From positions 55,743 through 119,742 of the forward strand of contig NZ_JRPE02000007.1 in assembly GCF_000765825.2 (NCBI RefSeq): DNA of 64,000 bases. The letters run 5' to 3'. The stretch comes from Helicobacter magdeburgensis (lineage in GTDB: Bacteria > Campylobacterota > Campylobacteria > Campylobacterales > Helicobacteraceae). Of this stretch, positions 25,916-35,403 are shown piece by piece (position 1 is the stretch's first letter; every line of letters starts with the position of its first letter). The position numbers were made by a program, and so were the translations under genes. Under the pieces are notes generated by a model. That model saw nothing but the letters and a program-made list of their open reading frames with translations. It had not been told where the DNA came from and searched no databases.

Positions 25916-27732
25916 TGCTTATCCTTTGAAAGTGAATCTGAATCTGGCTCTTTTTGCTCTTGCTTCGGTGCTTGTATATAATACATATCTCGCCCCAAAA
26001 ATGTGCCTTTGGCAAGATTTGGTCGTGGAGAAGTGGAAGCGGGAAGTGGGGCATCATATACCCTATCTTCACCCTCAAATGGGATAAAAAGGCTTAAGCT
26101 ATTGGTATTTGTATATTCTTGCAGAGGAGAATCTGGAATCTTGCTTGTATCCTTAAAACCATTGATTATTTTCAAACGCTTTGCTAGAGTATCATTTAAG
26201 CCCAAAGCATATATCCCACTTACACCCAAAAAAACACAAGCAAAAAGGATATTTTGGGATTTTAAGATAAGTTTATGCGATAGATGATAAAGCCCCATAG
26301 CAAGTAAAAGTCCAAAAAATGGCACAAAATACTGCCACCCAAAACGAGGATCGGGAGCCGAAAAAAACCAAAAAAGAATACCTAAAAATAAGCACACAAA
26401 AAGTGGTATATAAGGTTTTAATATAGTTCTTTTCTGTGTTAGAGCTAGGGCTATACCAACACAGATTCCAACAATAGATAGGAGAATGCCTATGATATAT
26501 GGTGAGCGTATAACAAAGTGAGAGAGCCAATACCCCACCCATTTTCCGTTTTCAAGCAATTCCTGTGGATTTGGAGCCTCTCCAACTTTTGCCCAATTAT
26601 GAATAGTTGCAACTTCCCCTGCTCTTGTAATATTATCTACCGCCCAAGGTAAAAAATCAAAATAGAATAATCCCGCTGGATAAGCCACCGCCCCTGATAA
26701 ACAAATGCCCTTAATACCCCATATAACACCAAGAAAAAGAGGGATAATCAATAAAAGTATAAGAATCTTAAAAGAGTGTTTTGAAAGTTTAAAGTATTGA
26801 AAAAATAGCACAAGCACACAGGGGATAAGCATAGCAGCAGATATTTTAATATATACACTAAAAAATGCGAGAATAAAAATAAGGAGAAAATCAAAGATAG
26901 AATCTTGTTTGTGGGATTCTAAAATATAAATGAGATAGCCCACAATACAAAATCCCATAAGCCCCAAATACCCTTCCGCATATAATCCTTTAAGATTTGG
27001 AAATACTGCAAGAAGCCACACACAACCTAGAGCAATAAAGCATTTATAGATACTATCAAAACGCAAACTCAAACACATAACCAAAGAAGCCATAAGGGTA
27101 AAAAAGATAAGAATCTCATTAGTAATAAAACTACGAATGCCAACTATATGTGAAACTTCGCTTATGGCTGAGAAGTTATAAAGAATGTTATTAAATCCAA
27201 AACGCGTATGAATGTTAGCGATTCCAAAAACAAGCGGAGATTCCTGCACCCATTTTGTAGCTTGTATATGATATAGCCCGGTGTCATAGGCATTTTCACT
27301 AAGGCAACCCACCCACACAGCAAATAAAAATGCGATAATACAAGCAAAAATATATGCTTTATTACACATATCCTTAAACACTCCTTGTATCGCAAAAAAG
27401 AGCAAAAAACATACACCAAGAGCAATGCCTGTGAATGATACAAAAGCATTAATAGGCATAAAGATATGAATCCACCCCACCAAAACGCTTATGAAAATCA
27501 CACCAAGTAAGCCGACAATGGGTATTGCCAAAGCAAATGGTAGATTTTTGTAGTAATGTGCGTATGTTTGTTTGGGTAGAACAGAATCTATGTTTGTATG
27601 TATGCTAGGCGTAACAAAGACATTATAAAACTTTACAAGTAAAACAAAAAATGCTAGTCCAAAACCATAAGTGGCTAGAATCCAGCCTAACAGCACAAAT
27701 GTAATTTTAAGATTGACTATAATCCATTCCAT
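25912..27732 (-). CDS. Large multi-pass membrane protein, probable GT-C-type glycosyltransferase
   Basis: 606 residues with roughly 13 membrane helices. An extracellular loop after the third or fourth helix carries NAYDTGLYHIQATKWVQES, with an Asp placed as in GT-C enzymes that use polyprenyl-phosphate sugars. The rest resembles the uncharacterised LIC_10190-type membrane family. A soluble C-terminal tail (about 530-606) is Ser/Asp/Glu-rich. It lies 3 nt after the GT2 gene and overlaps the methyltransferase by 4 bp, so it is co-expressed with both. By analogy with Gtr serotype-conversion clusters it would transfer the sugar to the surface acceptor; this is an inference. Confidence 0.7.
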   Translation of the reverse strand: MEWIIVNLKITFVLLGWILATYGFGLAFFVLLVKFYNVFVTPSIHTNIDSVLPKQTYAHYYKNLPFALAIPIVGLLGVIFISVLVGWIHIFMPINAFVSFTGIALGVCFLLFFAIQGVFKDMCNKAYIFACIIAFLFAVWVGCLSENAYDTGLYHIQATKWVQESPLVFGIANIHTRFGFNNILYNFSAISEVSHIVGIRSFITNEILIFFTLMASLVMCLSLRFDSIYKCFIALGCVWLLAVFPNLKGLYAEGYLGLMGFCIVGYLIYILESHKQDSIFDFLLIFILAFFSVYIKISAAMLIPCVLVLFFQYFKLSKHSFKILILLLIIPLFLGVIWGIKGICLSGAVAYPAGLFYFDFLPWAVDNITRAGEVATIHNWAKVGEAPNPQELLENGKWVGYWLSHFVIRSPYIIGILLSIVGICVGIALALTQKRTILKPYIPLFVCLFLGILFWFFSAPDPRFGWQYFVPFFGLLLAMGLYHLSHKLILKSQNILFACVFLGVSGIYALGLNDTLAKRLKIINGFKDTSKIPDSPLQEYTNTNSLSLFIPFEGEDRVYDAPLPASTSPRPNLAKGTFLGRDMYYIQAPKQEQKEPDSDSLSKDKQ

Positions 27733-27735
27733 ATT

Positions 27736-28539
27736 TTAACCCTTGAATCTATACTTCACTATCGCCCATAACGCACGGAAGCCATCTTTAATGCCGATTT
27801 TCTTGCCCTCTTCATAAGTTCTGCCATAATAGCTTATGCCCACCTCGTAGATTCTAATGCCCTTAATCTTGGCGATTTTTGCTGTGATTTCAGGCTCAAA
27901 GCCAAAGCGATTTTCTTCTATGGTGATGCGTTGTATAATCTCTCGTTTGAAAACCTTGTAGCAAGTCTCCATATCAGTTAAGTTTAGATTTGTCATCATA
28001 TTTGAAAGCAGTGTCAAAAGCCCATTTGCCATTCTGTGCCAAAAGTAAAGCACACGATGAGATTCCCCACTTACAAACCTTGAGCCAAACACCACATCAG
28101 CCACACCTTTTTCAAATGGAGCTAAAAGCTTTGGATACTCATTTGGGTCATATTCTAAATCCGCATCTTGGATAAGCACAATATCCCCACTTGCTTCTGC
28201 TATACCTGAACGCAAAGCCGCCCCCTTGCCTTGATTTTTCTCGTGGTAAAGCACCTTGATAGAGCAGTTTTCTTGTTTGGATTGAAGAGTGGATAAAATC
28301 TCCCTTGTACCATCGCTGCTACAATCATCAACAATGATAATTTCCTTATGATAAGGGATCTGCACATCTTGCACCACTTGTAAAATATCCAAAATGGTAG
28401 ATTTTTCATTAAAACAGGGAATGATGATTGAAAGTGTATGAAATGCGTGTAAAGCGCGTGATGTAAAAGATGTGGGATTAGTAGATTCTTGTTCTGCCCC
28501 CCCCCCATTTAATTGTTTGCTTAAAAGTTGTGAATCCAT
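27736..28539 (-). CDS. GT2 glycosyltransferase (DPM1/GtrB-like), phase-variable, ON as sequenced
   Basis: 267 residues. The GT-A fold begins [18 protein letters not shown] with [13 protein letters not shown] next and [13 protein letters not shown] (metal-binding DxD region) near residue 125. It resembles dolichol/undecaprenyl-phosphate sugar synthases but lacks C-terminal membrane helices. It would load a nucleotide sugar onto undecaprenyl phosphate. Codons 12-15 (NGGGA) are encoded by a 10-G tract; the frame is open at this length. The protein between the tract and the domain is a poorly conserved Ser/Thr leader, so the tract acts purely as a switch. It is the first gene of the cassette, so slippage could also affect downstream genes by polarity. 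Confidence 0.88.
   Translation of the reverse strand: MDSQLLSKQLNGGGAEQESTNPTSFTSRALHAFHTLSIIIPCFNEKSTILDILQVVQDVQIPYHKEIIIVDDCSSDGTREILSTLQSKQENCSIKVLYHEKNQGKGAALRSGIAEASGDIVLIQDADLEYDPNEYPKLLAPFEKGVADVVFGSRFVSGESHRVLYFWHRMANGLLTLLSNMMTNLNLTDMETCYKVFKREIIQRITIEENRFGFEPEITAKIAKIKGIRIYEVGISYYGRTYEEGKKIGIKDGFRALWAIVKYRFKG
28497..28506. repeat. C10 tract in the 5' end of the GT2 gene
   Basis: Ten C on the + strand, read as NGGGA in the minus-strand gene, about 11 codons after the start. In frame at 10; 9 or 11 would truncate the protein before the catalytic domain. Confidence 0.9.
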
Positions 28540-28603
28540 AAAATACTAGCCTTTAAGTTTATTTTAAACCCGTGATTGTAACAGCACAAAACTAAAAAAT
28601 ATG

Positions 28604-29761
28604 TTAATTAAGGAGTGTGTTAAGAATTTGAGCTACTTGCTTGGCGCTGCCGTGTTTGAGATAGTCTCTTAACTCTTGGGCTTTTGTGCTAAAAGATTCT
28701 ATATCTATCTCTTCAAAGGCTTTGAGTAGATTTTCTGCTGTGAGTTGAGATTGAATAAGCTCGGTGTGAATCTGCTGTGTGTCATCTCTCATCTTGGAAT
28801 GTGGGGCGTTGGAATAAAGGGCGTTATATAAAATATTAGCAAGTCCTATGTGTTTAAGCTTTATAAAAGCTCTAGCTATCAGCACTTCAATACCCCTTGT
28901 CTTGTAGCCTAGCACAAGCGGTGTGCCTATGAGCGTGGCTTGAAGTGTCGCTGTGCCTGAACATATAAAGGCAAATCCCGATTCTAGCAAGGCTTTATTG
29001 GCTTCAAAGCTTATGTCAAATGCCTTTATCTCATCGCCATAAATCTCATTCAATGCCCCTGAATCTAGCCTTTTAAAATGTTCAGGCAAAATAAGAATCT
29101 TCTTGTTTGGCAAACTTTTTGCGGCTTCGGCAAAAACGGGAAAGATTCTTTTTATCTCACTTTTGCGACTACCGGGCATAAAGGCAATAGGAGCAGTTTT
29201 GTATGGCAATACTTCGCTCTTAAACTCCGTGATTTCGTCCATCAATGGGTGTCCCACATATAATGCCCTTTTTTGTGCCAACGCATTTTTATACATTTCT
29301 AGTTCAAAAGGCAAGATTCCACACAGATAATCGCAATTCTGCTCTATACTCTTGGCTCTCCAAGGCTTCCACGCCCACACCTGCGGTAAGATATAATACA
29401 CAATAGGCACTTTAATTCCACTTTTTTTCAACGCCTTGGCAATGGGGAGATTAAAGCTTGAGCTATCCATTAGTAGCACACAATCCGCACTTTTTGCTAA
29501 CTCACTCATTTGGGCTATGGTTTTTTTAAAAAAGGCTATTTTTTTTATCACATCAAAAAAGCCCATCACCGCAAAGTCTTTAAGCGTAAAGCTAGGTGTG
29601 GCTTTCTCAAAATCTATAAAAGTCTCTCTATCAAAAACACCACAAATCTCTAAATCCTTATCAAGATGCTTGGCTAAGTGTTTTAAATGCAGGTTTGAGC
29701 TAGGCTCACACGCACTGACAAAAAGGCGTTTGTGCTTTTTATGTATCGTGTCATTTGGCAT
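28604..29761 (-). CDS. lpxB: Lipid-A-disaccharide synthase
   Basis: 385 residues, the usual LpxB length. It condenses UDP-diacylglucosamine with lipid X to form the lipid A disaccharide on the inner membrane. Typical segments are FVSACEPSSNLHLKHLA at the N-terminus, VLLMDSSSFNLPIAKALKK, PIVYYILPQVWAWKPWRAK and FMPGSRKSEIKRIFPVF with the GTATLQATLIGTPLVLGYK nucleotide-sugar site. AAGGG lies upstream of the ATG. It follows the coiled-coil gene by 8 nt on the same strand, in a run with hypA. Confidence 0.95.
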   Translation of the reverse strand: MPNDTIHKKHKRLFVSACEPSSNLHLKHLAKHLDKDLEICGVFDRETFIDFEKATPSFTLKDFAVMGFFDVIKKIAFFKKTIAQMSELAKSADCVLLMDSSSFNLPIAKALKKSGIKVPIVYYILPQVWAWKPWRAKSIEQNCDYLCGILPFELEMYKNALAQKRALYVGHPLMDEITEFKSEVLPYKTAPIAFMPGSRKSEIKRIFPVFAEAAKSLPNKKILILPEHFKRLDSGALNEIYGDEIKAFDISFEANKALLESGFAFICSGTATLQATLIGTPLVLGYKTRGIEVLIARAFIKLKHIGLANILYNALYSNAPHSKMRDDTQQIHTELIQSQLTAENLLKAFEEIDIESFSTKAQELRDYLKHGSAKQVAQILNTLLN

Positions 29762-29769
29762 TTTAGCCC

Positions 29770-30198
29770 TTATTTAGTTTGTTTGTTGGAGTGAGATTCA
29801 GCTTCAAACTGCTGGAGATTTTCTTCTAGTTCAAACTCACTGCGTAAGTCCCTTAGCTCCACGCGGAGTTTGGAATTTTCTAACTCAAGTTCGGTCATTT
29901 TTTGTAGCATTTGTGTGTGTTCTTCATTTTCTGGAATCTGCGGGGCGTCCCTTAGCTGTTGCTCTAGGGAATGAAGTGTTTGTTTAGCTGCTATAATCTC
30001 GGCTCGCAGAGCTTTAAGCGTGCTTTGAGAATCTTTAATATCTTGGTGATACTGTGCCACTTCAAGGCGTAATTTCTGCCGCTCATTTTCAAAAAGCCCG
30101 ACAATATCCCACAGATTCTGCGTGTTGGGATTGTATTTTAAAAGCTGCTCAAAGACGCGTTCATCAAGCTTTTGGGCTAGGGGTTTATCTTGCTGCAT
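29770..30198 (-). CDS. Coiled-coil protein of unknown function
   Basis: 142 residues, almost all charged helix. After an N-terminal block (QQDKPLAQKLDERVFEQLL) a heptad-like coiled coil runs from about residue 45 to 130. No signal peptide or membrane segment, so it is cytoplasmic. The start is the ATG at 30198 with AAGGAG 6 nt upstream; a GTG- or TTG-initiated extension to 30219 has no ribosome site. It lies between hypA (21 nt) and lpxB (8 nt), suggesting one transcript, but gives no clue to function. I do not recognise the family. Confidence 0.65.
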   Translation of the reverse strand: MQQDKPLAQKLDERVFEQLLKYNPNTQNLWDIVGLFENERQKLRLEVAQYHQDIKDSQSTLKALRAEIIAAKQTLHSLEQQLRDAPQIPENEEHTQMLQKMTELELENSKLRVELRDLRSEFELEENLQQFEAESHSNKQTK

Positions 30199-30219
30199 TT
30201 TCACTCCTTCTATACACAA

Positions 30220-30576
30220 CTAGGATTCCACACTCATTTCAAGGGATAAGAGATGAAGCTCTTTGCCTTGTATGATGTGGGTATTTTGACTTTGACATTG
30301 CGGACATTTGGCAAGGTTTAAGCCTTTTATCTCAAAGCTTAAAGCACAATCCTTGCATTCTAGCACCACACTTTGAATCTGAACGCAAAGCTTGGCATTT
30401 TGACATAGGCTAGATTCAAGCTTAAAGCTTTCAAAGGCACTTTCAATCAAGGCTTTTTCCACTCCGCTTCGCTCCCCAATGGCGATATGCACCTCCTCCA
30501 CGCTTTTGGCATTGTGGGCTTTGGCTTGTTCTTCGCACAGCTCAATGAGAGAATTGACAATAGAATATTCGTGCAT
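30220..30576 (-). CDS. hypA: Hydrogenase/urease nickel metallochaperone HypA
   Basis: 118 residues. The start [16 protein letters not shown] is diagnostic: His2 and Glu3 bind nickel. The zinc site is two CxxC pairs, CKDC near residue 75 and CPQC near 92. HypA with HypB loads nickel into [NiFe]-hydrogenase and, in Helicobacter, also serves urease. I chose the ATG at 30576 because His must follow Met directly; the upstream extension is spurious. It diverges from ispG across an 82-bp gap with a good -10 box for each. Confidence 0.95.
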   Translation of the reverse strand: MHEYSIVNSLIELCEEQAKAHNAKSVEEVHIAIGERSGVEKALIESAFESFKLESSLCQNAKLCVQIQSVVLECKDCALSFEIKGLNLAKCPQCQSQNTHIIQGKELHLLSLEMSVES

Positions 30577-30607
30577 ATTTGCCCTTAAGTCTTTAATGTG
30601 TGGTGGA

Positions 30608-30613
30608 ATTTTA
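30608..30613 (-). promoter_or_regulatory. Candidate -10 box for hypA
   Basis: TAAAAT on the minus strand, preceded by TTGGG, about 32 nt before the hypA start and back to back with the ispG promoter. Confidence 0.4.
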
Positions 30614-30624
30614 CCCAAGAGTGA

Positions 30625-30630
30625 TAAAAT
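30625..30630 (+). promoter_or_regulatory. Candidate extended -10 box for ispG
   Basis: TGA-TAAAAT, an extended -10 form, 28 nt before the ispG ATG and giving a leader of about 20 nt. Confidence 0.45.
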
Positions 30631-30658
30631 AAAGCAAAAAATGCGAAAGGATTTTTAT

Positions 30659-31729
30659 ATGCAAAGGGTAAAAACAAAACAAATTTATGTAGGCTCGGTG
30701 GCTGTGGGGGGCGATGCACCAATCAGTGTGCAAAGTATGACTTTCAGCAAAACTTGTGATATACAAGCTACAAAAGAGCAGTTAGATAGATTGTATTTTG
30801 CTGGGGCTGATATGGTGCGTGTGGCAGTGAGCGACCCAAAAGACGCGGCTGCACTCAAAGAGCTTAAAAGTGTTTCGCCCCTGCCACTTATCGCGGATAT
30901 TCATTTTAGATACAAATTTGCACTTATTGCAGCAGAGAGCGTGGATTGCATTCGTATCAATCCGGGCAATATCGGCTCAAAAGATAGAATTAAAGCTGTG
31001 GCAGATGCGTGTAATGCTCGTGGGATTCCTATCCGCATAGGTGTCAATGGCGGAAGCCTGGAGAAGCAATTTGATGAGAAATATGGTGCAACGCCCAAGG
31101 GTATGGTGGAATCTGCGTTGTATAACATTAAGCTTTTAGAGGACTTTGGATTCACAAACATTAAGGTTTCACTTAAAGCAAGTGATGTGTTACGCACAAT
31201 GGAAGCCTATAGAATGCTCCGCCCTTTGGTAGAATACCCCTTTCATCTAGGCGTTACAGAGGCGGGGACTTTGCCACACTCTATGGTAAAAAGCTCAATG
31301 GCATTAGGTGGGCTGCTTATGGAGGGTATAGGCGATACGATGAGAGTGTCTATCACAGGGGAGCTTGAAGAAGAAATCAAAGTAGCGCGTATGATTTTGC
31401 AATATTCTGGGCGGCAAAAAAGTGGTGTAACGCTTATTTCCTGCCCCACTTGCGGGAGGATTGAAGCGAATCTTGTCAAAATGGTGCAGGAAGTGGAATC
31501 TCGCATAAAGCATATTAAAACGCCATTGCAAGTGAGCGTAATGGGCTGTGCTGTCAATGCTTTGGGTGAAGCTAAACACGCAGATATTGCCATTGCCTTT
31601 GGGAATAAAGATGGGCTGATTATTAAAGGAGGCAAGATTTTATGTAAGCTCAAAGAAGATTTGCTTTTAGAGCGTTTTATCGCTGAGGTGGAAGCCTTGG
31701 CAAAAGAAAAAGCAGAGATAGAATCTTAA
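30659..31729 (+). CDS. ispG: 4-hydroxy-3-methylbut-2-enyl diphosphate synthase
   Basis: 356 residues, matching H. pylori IspG. It converts MEcPP to HMBPP in the MEP isoprenoid pathway with a [4Fe-4S] cluster. N-terminal barrel: [16 protein letters not shown] and [12 protein letters not shown]-terminal cluster ligands: SCPTCGR near residue 257 and VMGCAVN near 295, plus a Glu downstream. The start is the ATG at 30659 with AAAGGA 8 nt upstream; earlier in-frame starts lie inside divergent hypA and produce a nonsense leader. Confidence 0.95.
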   Translation: MQRVKTKQIYVGSVAVGGDAPISVQSMTFSKTCDIQATKEQLDRLYFAGADMVRVAVSDPKDAAALKELKSVSPLPLIADIHFRYKFALIAAESVDCIRINPGNIGSKDRIKAVADACNARGIPIRIGVNGGSLEKQFDEKYGATPKGMVESALYNIKLLEDFGFTNIKVSLKASDVLRTMEAYRMLRPLVEYPFHLGVTEAGTLPHSMVKSSMALGGLLMEGIGDTMRVSITGELEEEIKVARMILQYSGRQKSGVTLISCPTCGRIEANLVKMVQEVESRIKHIKTPLQVSVMGCAVNALGEAKHADIAIAFGNKDGLIIKGGKILCKLKEDLLLERFIAEVEALAKEKAEIES

Positions 31730-31764
31730 TTTTTAAGCAAATTTGGGTGCGGGGTTTAAGGGTG

Positions 31765-31770
31765 TAAAAT
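31765..31770 (+). promoter_or_regulatory. Candidate -10 box for proA
   Basis: TAAAAT preceded by GGTG, 64 nt upstream of the proA start. Transcription would begin shortly before the C10 tract and place the tract in the leader RNA. Confidence 0.35.
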
Positions 31771-31788
31771 AGAATCTACAAACTCAAA

Positions 31789-31798
31789 CCCCCCCCCC
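31789..31798. repeat. C10 tract in the proA leader
   Basis: Ten C between ispG and proA, outside any credible coding frame, ending 35 nt before the proA ATG. It cannot switch a reading frame, but length change could alter promoter spacing or leader structure. Confidence 0.8.
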
Positions 31799-31833
31799 AC
31801 TGCGGAATCTACATTTTACAAAAAGGAAAACTT

Positions 31834-33075
31834 ATGCAAAAACTAGAAAAACAACTTAGCCTGACTAAAGAGAGTGCAAGGATTCTAAACACTATGCAGG
31901 ATAGTCAAAGGAATGCTGTGCTGCTATCTATGGCAGAGATTTTAGAATCTCAAAGTGAGTATATCTGCCAAGAAAATGCTAAGGATTTAAAGTTAGCTTC
32001 TGCCCTGCCCCAAGCTGTGCAAAAGCGTCTAGAGCTTAATCACAGCAAGATTCTAGCAATGGCTCAAGGGATAAGGGATATTGTGAAGCTTCCTTGTGTC
32101 GTTGGCGAGATAATGGAGAGTTGGCAGAGTAAAGCAGGATTAAATATCTCAAAGATAAGTGTGCCTTTGGGCGTTGTAGGCGTGATTTATGAATCTCGTC
32201 CTAATGTTACAAGCGATGTGGCTGCCCTTTGCTTTAAAAGTGGGAATGCCTGTGTGCTAAAAGGTGGCAAAGAGGCGTATCATTCTAACAAAGCAATTCA
32301 TTCTGCTTTGCAACAAGCCTTGCAACAGCACAATCTCCCAAAAGAATGTGTGAGTATGATACAAGATACTTCGCGTGAATCTGTATTGGCATTTGTCAAA
32401 ATGGATAAGTATGTGGATTTGCTTATCCCGCGTGGTGGAGAGGGGCTTATAGAGTTTGTAAAGCATAATGCGAGCATTCCTATCATCAAGCACGATAAGG
32501 GCGTGTGTCATACCTATATCCACAAGGACGCGGATTTGCAAAAGGCAAAGGCGATTATGCTAAATGCAAAGCTTAGCTATCCTGCGGCGTGCAATGCGTG
32601 TGAATGCGTGATTGTAGATTCTGCACTTGGGACGCAGGTTTTAAGCGAGATAGTGGAGAGTTTGCATACACATAAAATCAGCGTGAGATTTGAAACACAA
32701 GCTTTGCTAGAATCTCTAGGCACGGAGCTTGATGGCTTGGCGGATTTTACTAAAGAGTGGGGGGATAGGATAATTAATCTTAAGATTGTGGGGGGCTTTG
32801 AAGAGGCGTTGGAGCATATAGCACGCTATGGCTCGGGGCATTCTGAATGTATAGTGAGTGAGAATAAGGCGGTGTGCGAGAAGTTTTTAAGCAATGTTGA
32901 TGCGGCGTGTGTGTATGTCAATGCTTCAACGCGATTTAGCGATGGCGGGGAGTTTGGCTTTGGAGCGGAGATAGGTATCTCTACTTCTAAGCTTCACGCG
33001 CGTGGTCCTATGGGGATAGAATCTCTGCGAAGTTATAAGTATTGCATTGTGGGGAATGGGGAAGTGCGAGAGTAG
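31834..33075 (+). CDS. proA: Gamma-glutamyl phosphate reductase
   Basis: 413 residues, normal. It reduces gamma-glutamyl phosphate to the semialdehyde with NADPH in proline synthesis. It has an aldehyde-dehydrogenase-like fold: [34 protein letters not shown], and the catalytic Cys region [13 protein letters not shown] near residue 250. It ends with [28 protein letters not shown], a strong family marker. AAGGA lies upstream of the ATG. The leader carries a C10 tract. No proB is adjacent. Confidence 0.95.
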   Translation: MQKLEKQLSLTKESARILNTMQDSQRNAVLLSMAEILESQSEYICQENAKDLKLASALPQAVQKRLELNHSKILAMAQGIRDIVKLPCVVGEIMESWQSKAGLNISKISVPLGVVGVIYESRPNVTSDVAALCFKSGNACVLKGGKEAYHSNKAIHSALQQALQQHNLPKECVSMIQDTSRESVLAFVKMDKYVDLLIPRGGEGLIEFVKHNASIPIIKHDKGVCHTYIHKDADLQKAKAIMLNAKLSYPAACNACECVIVDSALGTQVLSEIVESLHTHKISVRFETQALLESLGTELDGLADFTKEWGDRIINLKIVGGFEEALEHIARYGSGHSECIVSENKAVCEKFLSNVDAACVYVNASTRFSDGGEFGFGAEIGISTSKLHARGPMGIESLRSYKYCIVGNGEVRE

Positions 33076-33186
33076 GGTAATGTAGGCGAGATTTGAAGCT
33101 TGATAGAATCTTGCGTTGCTAGATTTTGCTTAGATTCTATTTGCGGCTTGGCTTTGAGCTATATTAGAATCTAGGCTTTAGCATAT

Positions 33187-34677
33187 TTAGTGTGGGATTA
33201 TGGAGTTTTTGCGTGCGGTTTTTATAAGAGAGAAAAACATAATCGCAAACAATAACGTGTATATTCCACCGATTATTGACAATGGGTCAAGGAGCGGTCT
33301 TTTATCGGTAAAAATACCGATTGTTGGGATAATGTATTGAGGCAATGATATAAGCAAAAGCAAGACTAAAAAATAACTTAAAGAAATAATAATTTTCCTT
33401 ATTTTACTACACAATGAAAAACAAAATAGGAGTATAAAAACTACTGCTAAGGCAAAATTTATGCCTAGCAACGATATGTAATTGCAATTTAGCAAATGTT
33501 TAATAATGGCATTATGGTGTGCTATCAGTGTGTAAGGAGATAATGATATATTTTGTAAGCAATAGCAATTAAATCCAATGATAGTGGCTATATTTAAAAA
33601 TGCAAAAATGCCAATTACGACAAGGAGAGAATGAAATGACTTTAATAAGTCTGTATGATGATTTGAAGTAATGCGATAAAAAAACAACTGCCATTTATCA
33701 ATAAAATCTTTTGAAAATATTTTAGGATTTTTAGAATCTAGCTCTATTTCTTTGCAATAGAGTTCGTATTTGTGAAAGTTTGAAGCGTCTAGGAGATTAT
33801 TATCTTTTATTAAAGCACTTTTAAAATTTCTAAAAGAATCTCTAAAGTCGTTGGCAAATTTATCTAAAGATTTCCTATTTTCCTGCCCTTTGTTTGCATT
33901 AAAATTTTGGTATTCTTGTTTGATTCTCTCATTTAGATTCTCAAAATCAAAATTTAAATTTGTATTGACTATATTCAAACTGCCTTTAAAAATAGCTTGT
34001 GAAAAATTTGGGGATTTTTCAAAGGTTATGCCATAAAAACAAGCGGTTTTTTCAAATTCACACTCGTGAAAATCAGCATAGCCTTTAAAATGGGAGTTAT
34101 TAAAATAAACATTATTTAAAAACTTTCCATTAGAAAAATCAACATCTTTATTAAAAGTGCAATTTTCCATAGAAAATGTATCATCAGCTGATAGATTTTT
34201 TATAAGCCATTTATCATTGAAAGCACAATCATAAAATGCTACTTGACGGCATTTCAACCCATAGTCCATTGACAAACCAACATTAAATTCGCATTGTCTA
34301 AATATGAGATTGTATTTAGACAATATTCGCATATCAAAAGAATTTATTTGTAATTTTTCCTGCTGTTGTGGTGGTTGTGTAGTTCCATTATCGTGATAAA
34401 CTGCTGGTCTTGGAGAAACTACAAAACTATTTTGACTATATACAACCACTCCTTCTTCTTTTATTTGTAAAGCTTGTTTTGTCTCTTGCTGTCCTATTTC
34501 TTTATAAACACGCTCTTTGATAGTAGTATCATCAATATTTAGTATATTTCCAGCAGCCTTATTTCCGTTAATAAGTCCCATAACGCTTTGTTCTATAGAG
34601 CGATGGTCTATATCGTATAGCAAACTTGATTTGTGTTGGTTAATATAATCAGCAATCTTTTCTTTTATATCATTCAT
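33187..34677 (-). CDS. Pentapeptide-repeat protein with C-terminal membrane helices
   Basis: 496 residues. An N-terminal helical part of about 110 residues is followed by a run of degenerate pentapeptide repeats of the A(D/N)FxxxxF type from about 130 to 235 (VDFSNGKFLNNVYFNNSHFKG, then ADFHECEF and ANFSQAIF-like units), which would form a right-handed beta helix. Four hydrophobic helices occupy about 340-490. The protein is probably anchored in the inner membrane with the repeats in the cytoplasm. The ATG overlaps the stop of a restriction-module remnant (ATGA). Nothing is known of its role; it sits with restriction-modification and toxin-antitoxin genes. Pentapeptide-membrane proteins have been noted near defence genes elsewhere, but a defence role here is an inference. 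Confidence 0.7.
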   Translation of the reverse strand: MNDIKEKIADYINQHKSSLLYDIDHRSIEQSVMGLINGNKAAGNILNIDDTTIKERVYKEIGQQETKQALQIKEEGVVVYSQNSFVVSPRPAVYHDNGTTQPPQQQEKLQINSFDMRILSKYNLIFRQCEFNVGLSMDYGLKCRQVAFYDCAFNDKWLIKNLSADDTFSMENCTFNKDVDFSNGKFLNNVYFNNSHFKGYADFHECEFEKTACFYGITFEKSPNFSQAIFKGSLNIVNTNLNFDFENLNERIKQEYQNFNANKGQENRKSLDKFANDFRDSFRNFKSALIKDNNLLDASNFHKYELYCKEIELDSKNPKIFSKDFIDKWQLFFYRITSNHHTDLLKSFHSLLVVIGIFAFLNIATIIGFNCYCLQNISLSPYTLIAHHNAIIKHLLNCNYISLLGINFALAVVFILLFCFSLCSKIRKIIISLSYFLVLLLLISLPQYIIPTIGIFTDKRPLLDPLSIIGGIYTLLFAIMFFSLIKTARKNSIIPH

Positions 34678-34836
34678 AGCACAAGCCTTGTTTCATCATT
34701 TGTGAGATTGTAGAGTGTATAGACTAAAGAGTCAAGTTTAGATTCTAACTTGCTTGTGTCAAGGGTAGAATCTTTTGCTTTAATTTCTAGGATTTTATCT
34801 ACACATTTTATAGTCTCATCACACAAGGGGTTTATT
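34674..34836 (-). pseudogene. Remnant of a type IIG restriction C-terminal module (third copy, lacks palindromic element)
   Basis: About 53 codons reading PLCDETIKCVDKILEIKA, then KDSTLDTSKLESKLDSL, ending with YNLTNDE and LVL. It is a close DNA copy of the 3' end of the module at 35404-36050, except that it has five bases where that copy has a 92-bp palindromic stretch (87-bp, 29-codon difference). A stop codon lies just upstream in frame and there is no start. Its stop overlaps the pentapeptide-gene start. Confidence 0.75.
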
Positions 34837-34862
34837 GCTAGATTCTAGCCTTTCATAACTTA

Positions 34863-35135
34863 CTATTTTTTAAACAATTTGCTATGACTCCCCACACGCA
34901 AGGCATTAAGCTGCAAAATATCATCGCATAGCTCATAAATGAGTAATAAGTCTGGTTTAATGTGGCATTCTCTAAAGCCTTGCAAGTTGCCGCTTAAGGC
35001 GTGGTCTTTGTGCTTTGGCTCTAGGGGCTGTCCTGTGGCTAGTGTGTCTATAATCTGCATTGATAAGATTCTATCTGCTTGATTTAGGGCTTTTGCGTCT
35101 TTTTTAAAACTTTTTGTCAAATGCACTTTATACAT
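34863..35135 (-). CDS. YafQ-family type II toxin (mRNA endonuclease)
   Basis: 90 residues, typical of YafQ in the RelE superfamily. It shows VHLTKSFKKDAKAL at the start, KDHALSGNLQGFRECHI with the conserved His residues in the middle, DLLLIYE, and ends RVGSHSKLFKK, the RxGSHSxLF end that carries the catalytic His in YafQ. It would cleave ribosome-bound mRNA. The ATG overlaps the antitoxin stop (TAATG), so the two are translationally coupled. It lies between two copies of the restriction C-terminal module. Confidence 0.85.
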   Translation of the reverse strand: MYKVHLTKSFKKDAKALNQADRILSMQIIDTLATGQPLEPKHKDHALSGNLQGFRECHIKPDLLLIYELCDDILQLNALRVGSHSKLFKK

Positions 35136-35356
35136 TAGAGTAAGCCCTCTTTTTCAAACGCTTCTTTCGCACTGGCATAAGTCTTTAGTGTGCCTTCTCT
35201 TTTCTCTTTTTCAAGTTCTGCTTTTGCCTTTAGAATCTCTTTTTCAAACTTTGTAAGCTTGGGCTTTTGCACCTTGCATTTTGCGTTATCAATCTTTGCT
35301 AGGCTTTTTATCGCAGTGTAAAGCTCTTTACTAGCATTTTCTATAATCAGTGTCAT
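35135..35356 (-). CDS. RelB/DinJ-like antitoxin
   Basis: 73 residues. The short N-terminal strand MTLIIENASKELYTAIKSL is typical of ribbon-helix-helix antitoxin N-termini. A very basic and acidic helix-rich C-terminus (FEKEILKAKAELEKEKREG) would wrap the toxin. It is identified mainly by its position directly before the YafQ toxin. ATCC/AAGGAT-like bases lie upstream of the ATG. It probably represses its own promoter, as is common in the class. Confidence 0.75.
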   Translation of the reverse strand: MTLIIENASKELYTAIKSLAKIDNAKCKVQKPKLTKFEKEILKAKAELEKEKREGTLKTYASAKEAFEKEGLL

Positions 35357-35403
35357 TTGTTATCCTTTGGGCTTTTGTGTTGCTTGATTCTAGCATTAGT
35401 TTT

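Noticed and set aside
30479..30658. Upstream extension of ispG over divergent hypA
   Set aside because: IspG starts naturally at 30659 with its own AAAGGA site; the extra residues are antisense hypA.
32835..32850. GGGGCATTCTGAATG in proA as another copy of the alaS element end
   Set aside because: It encodes the conserved GHSECIV segment of ProA and no other part of the element is present.
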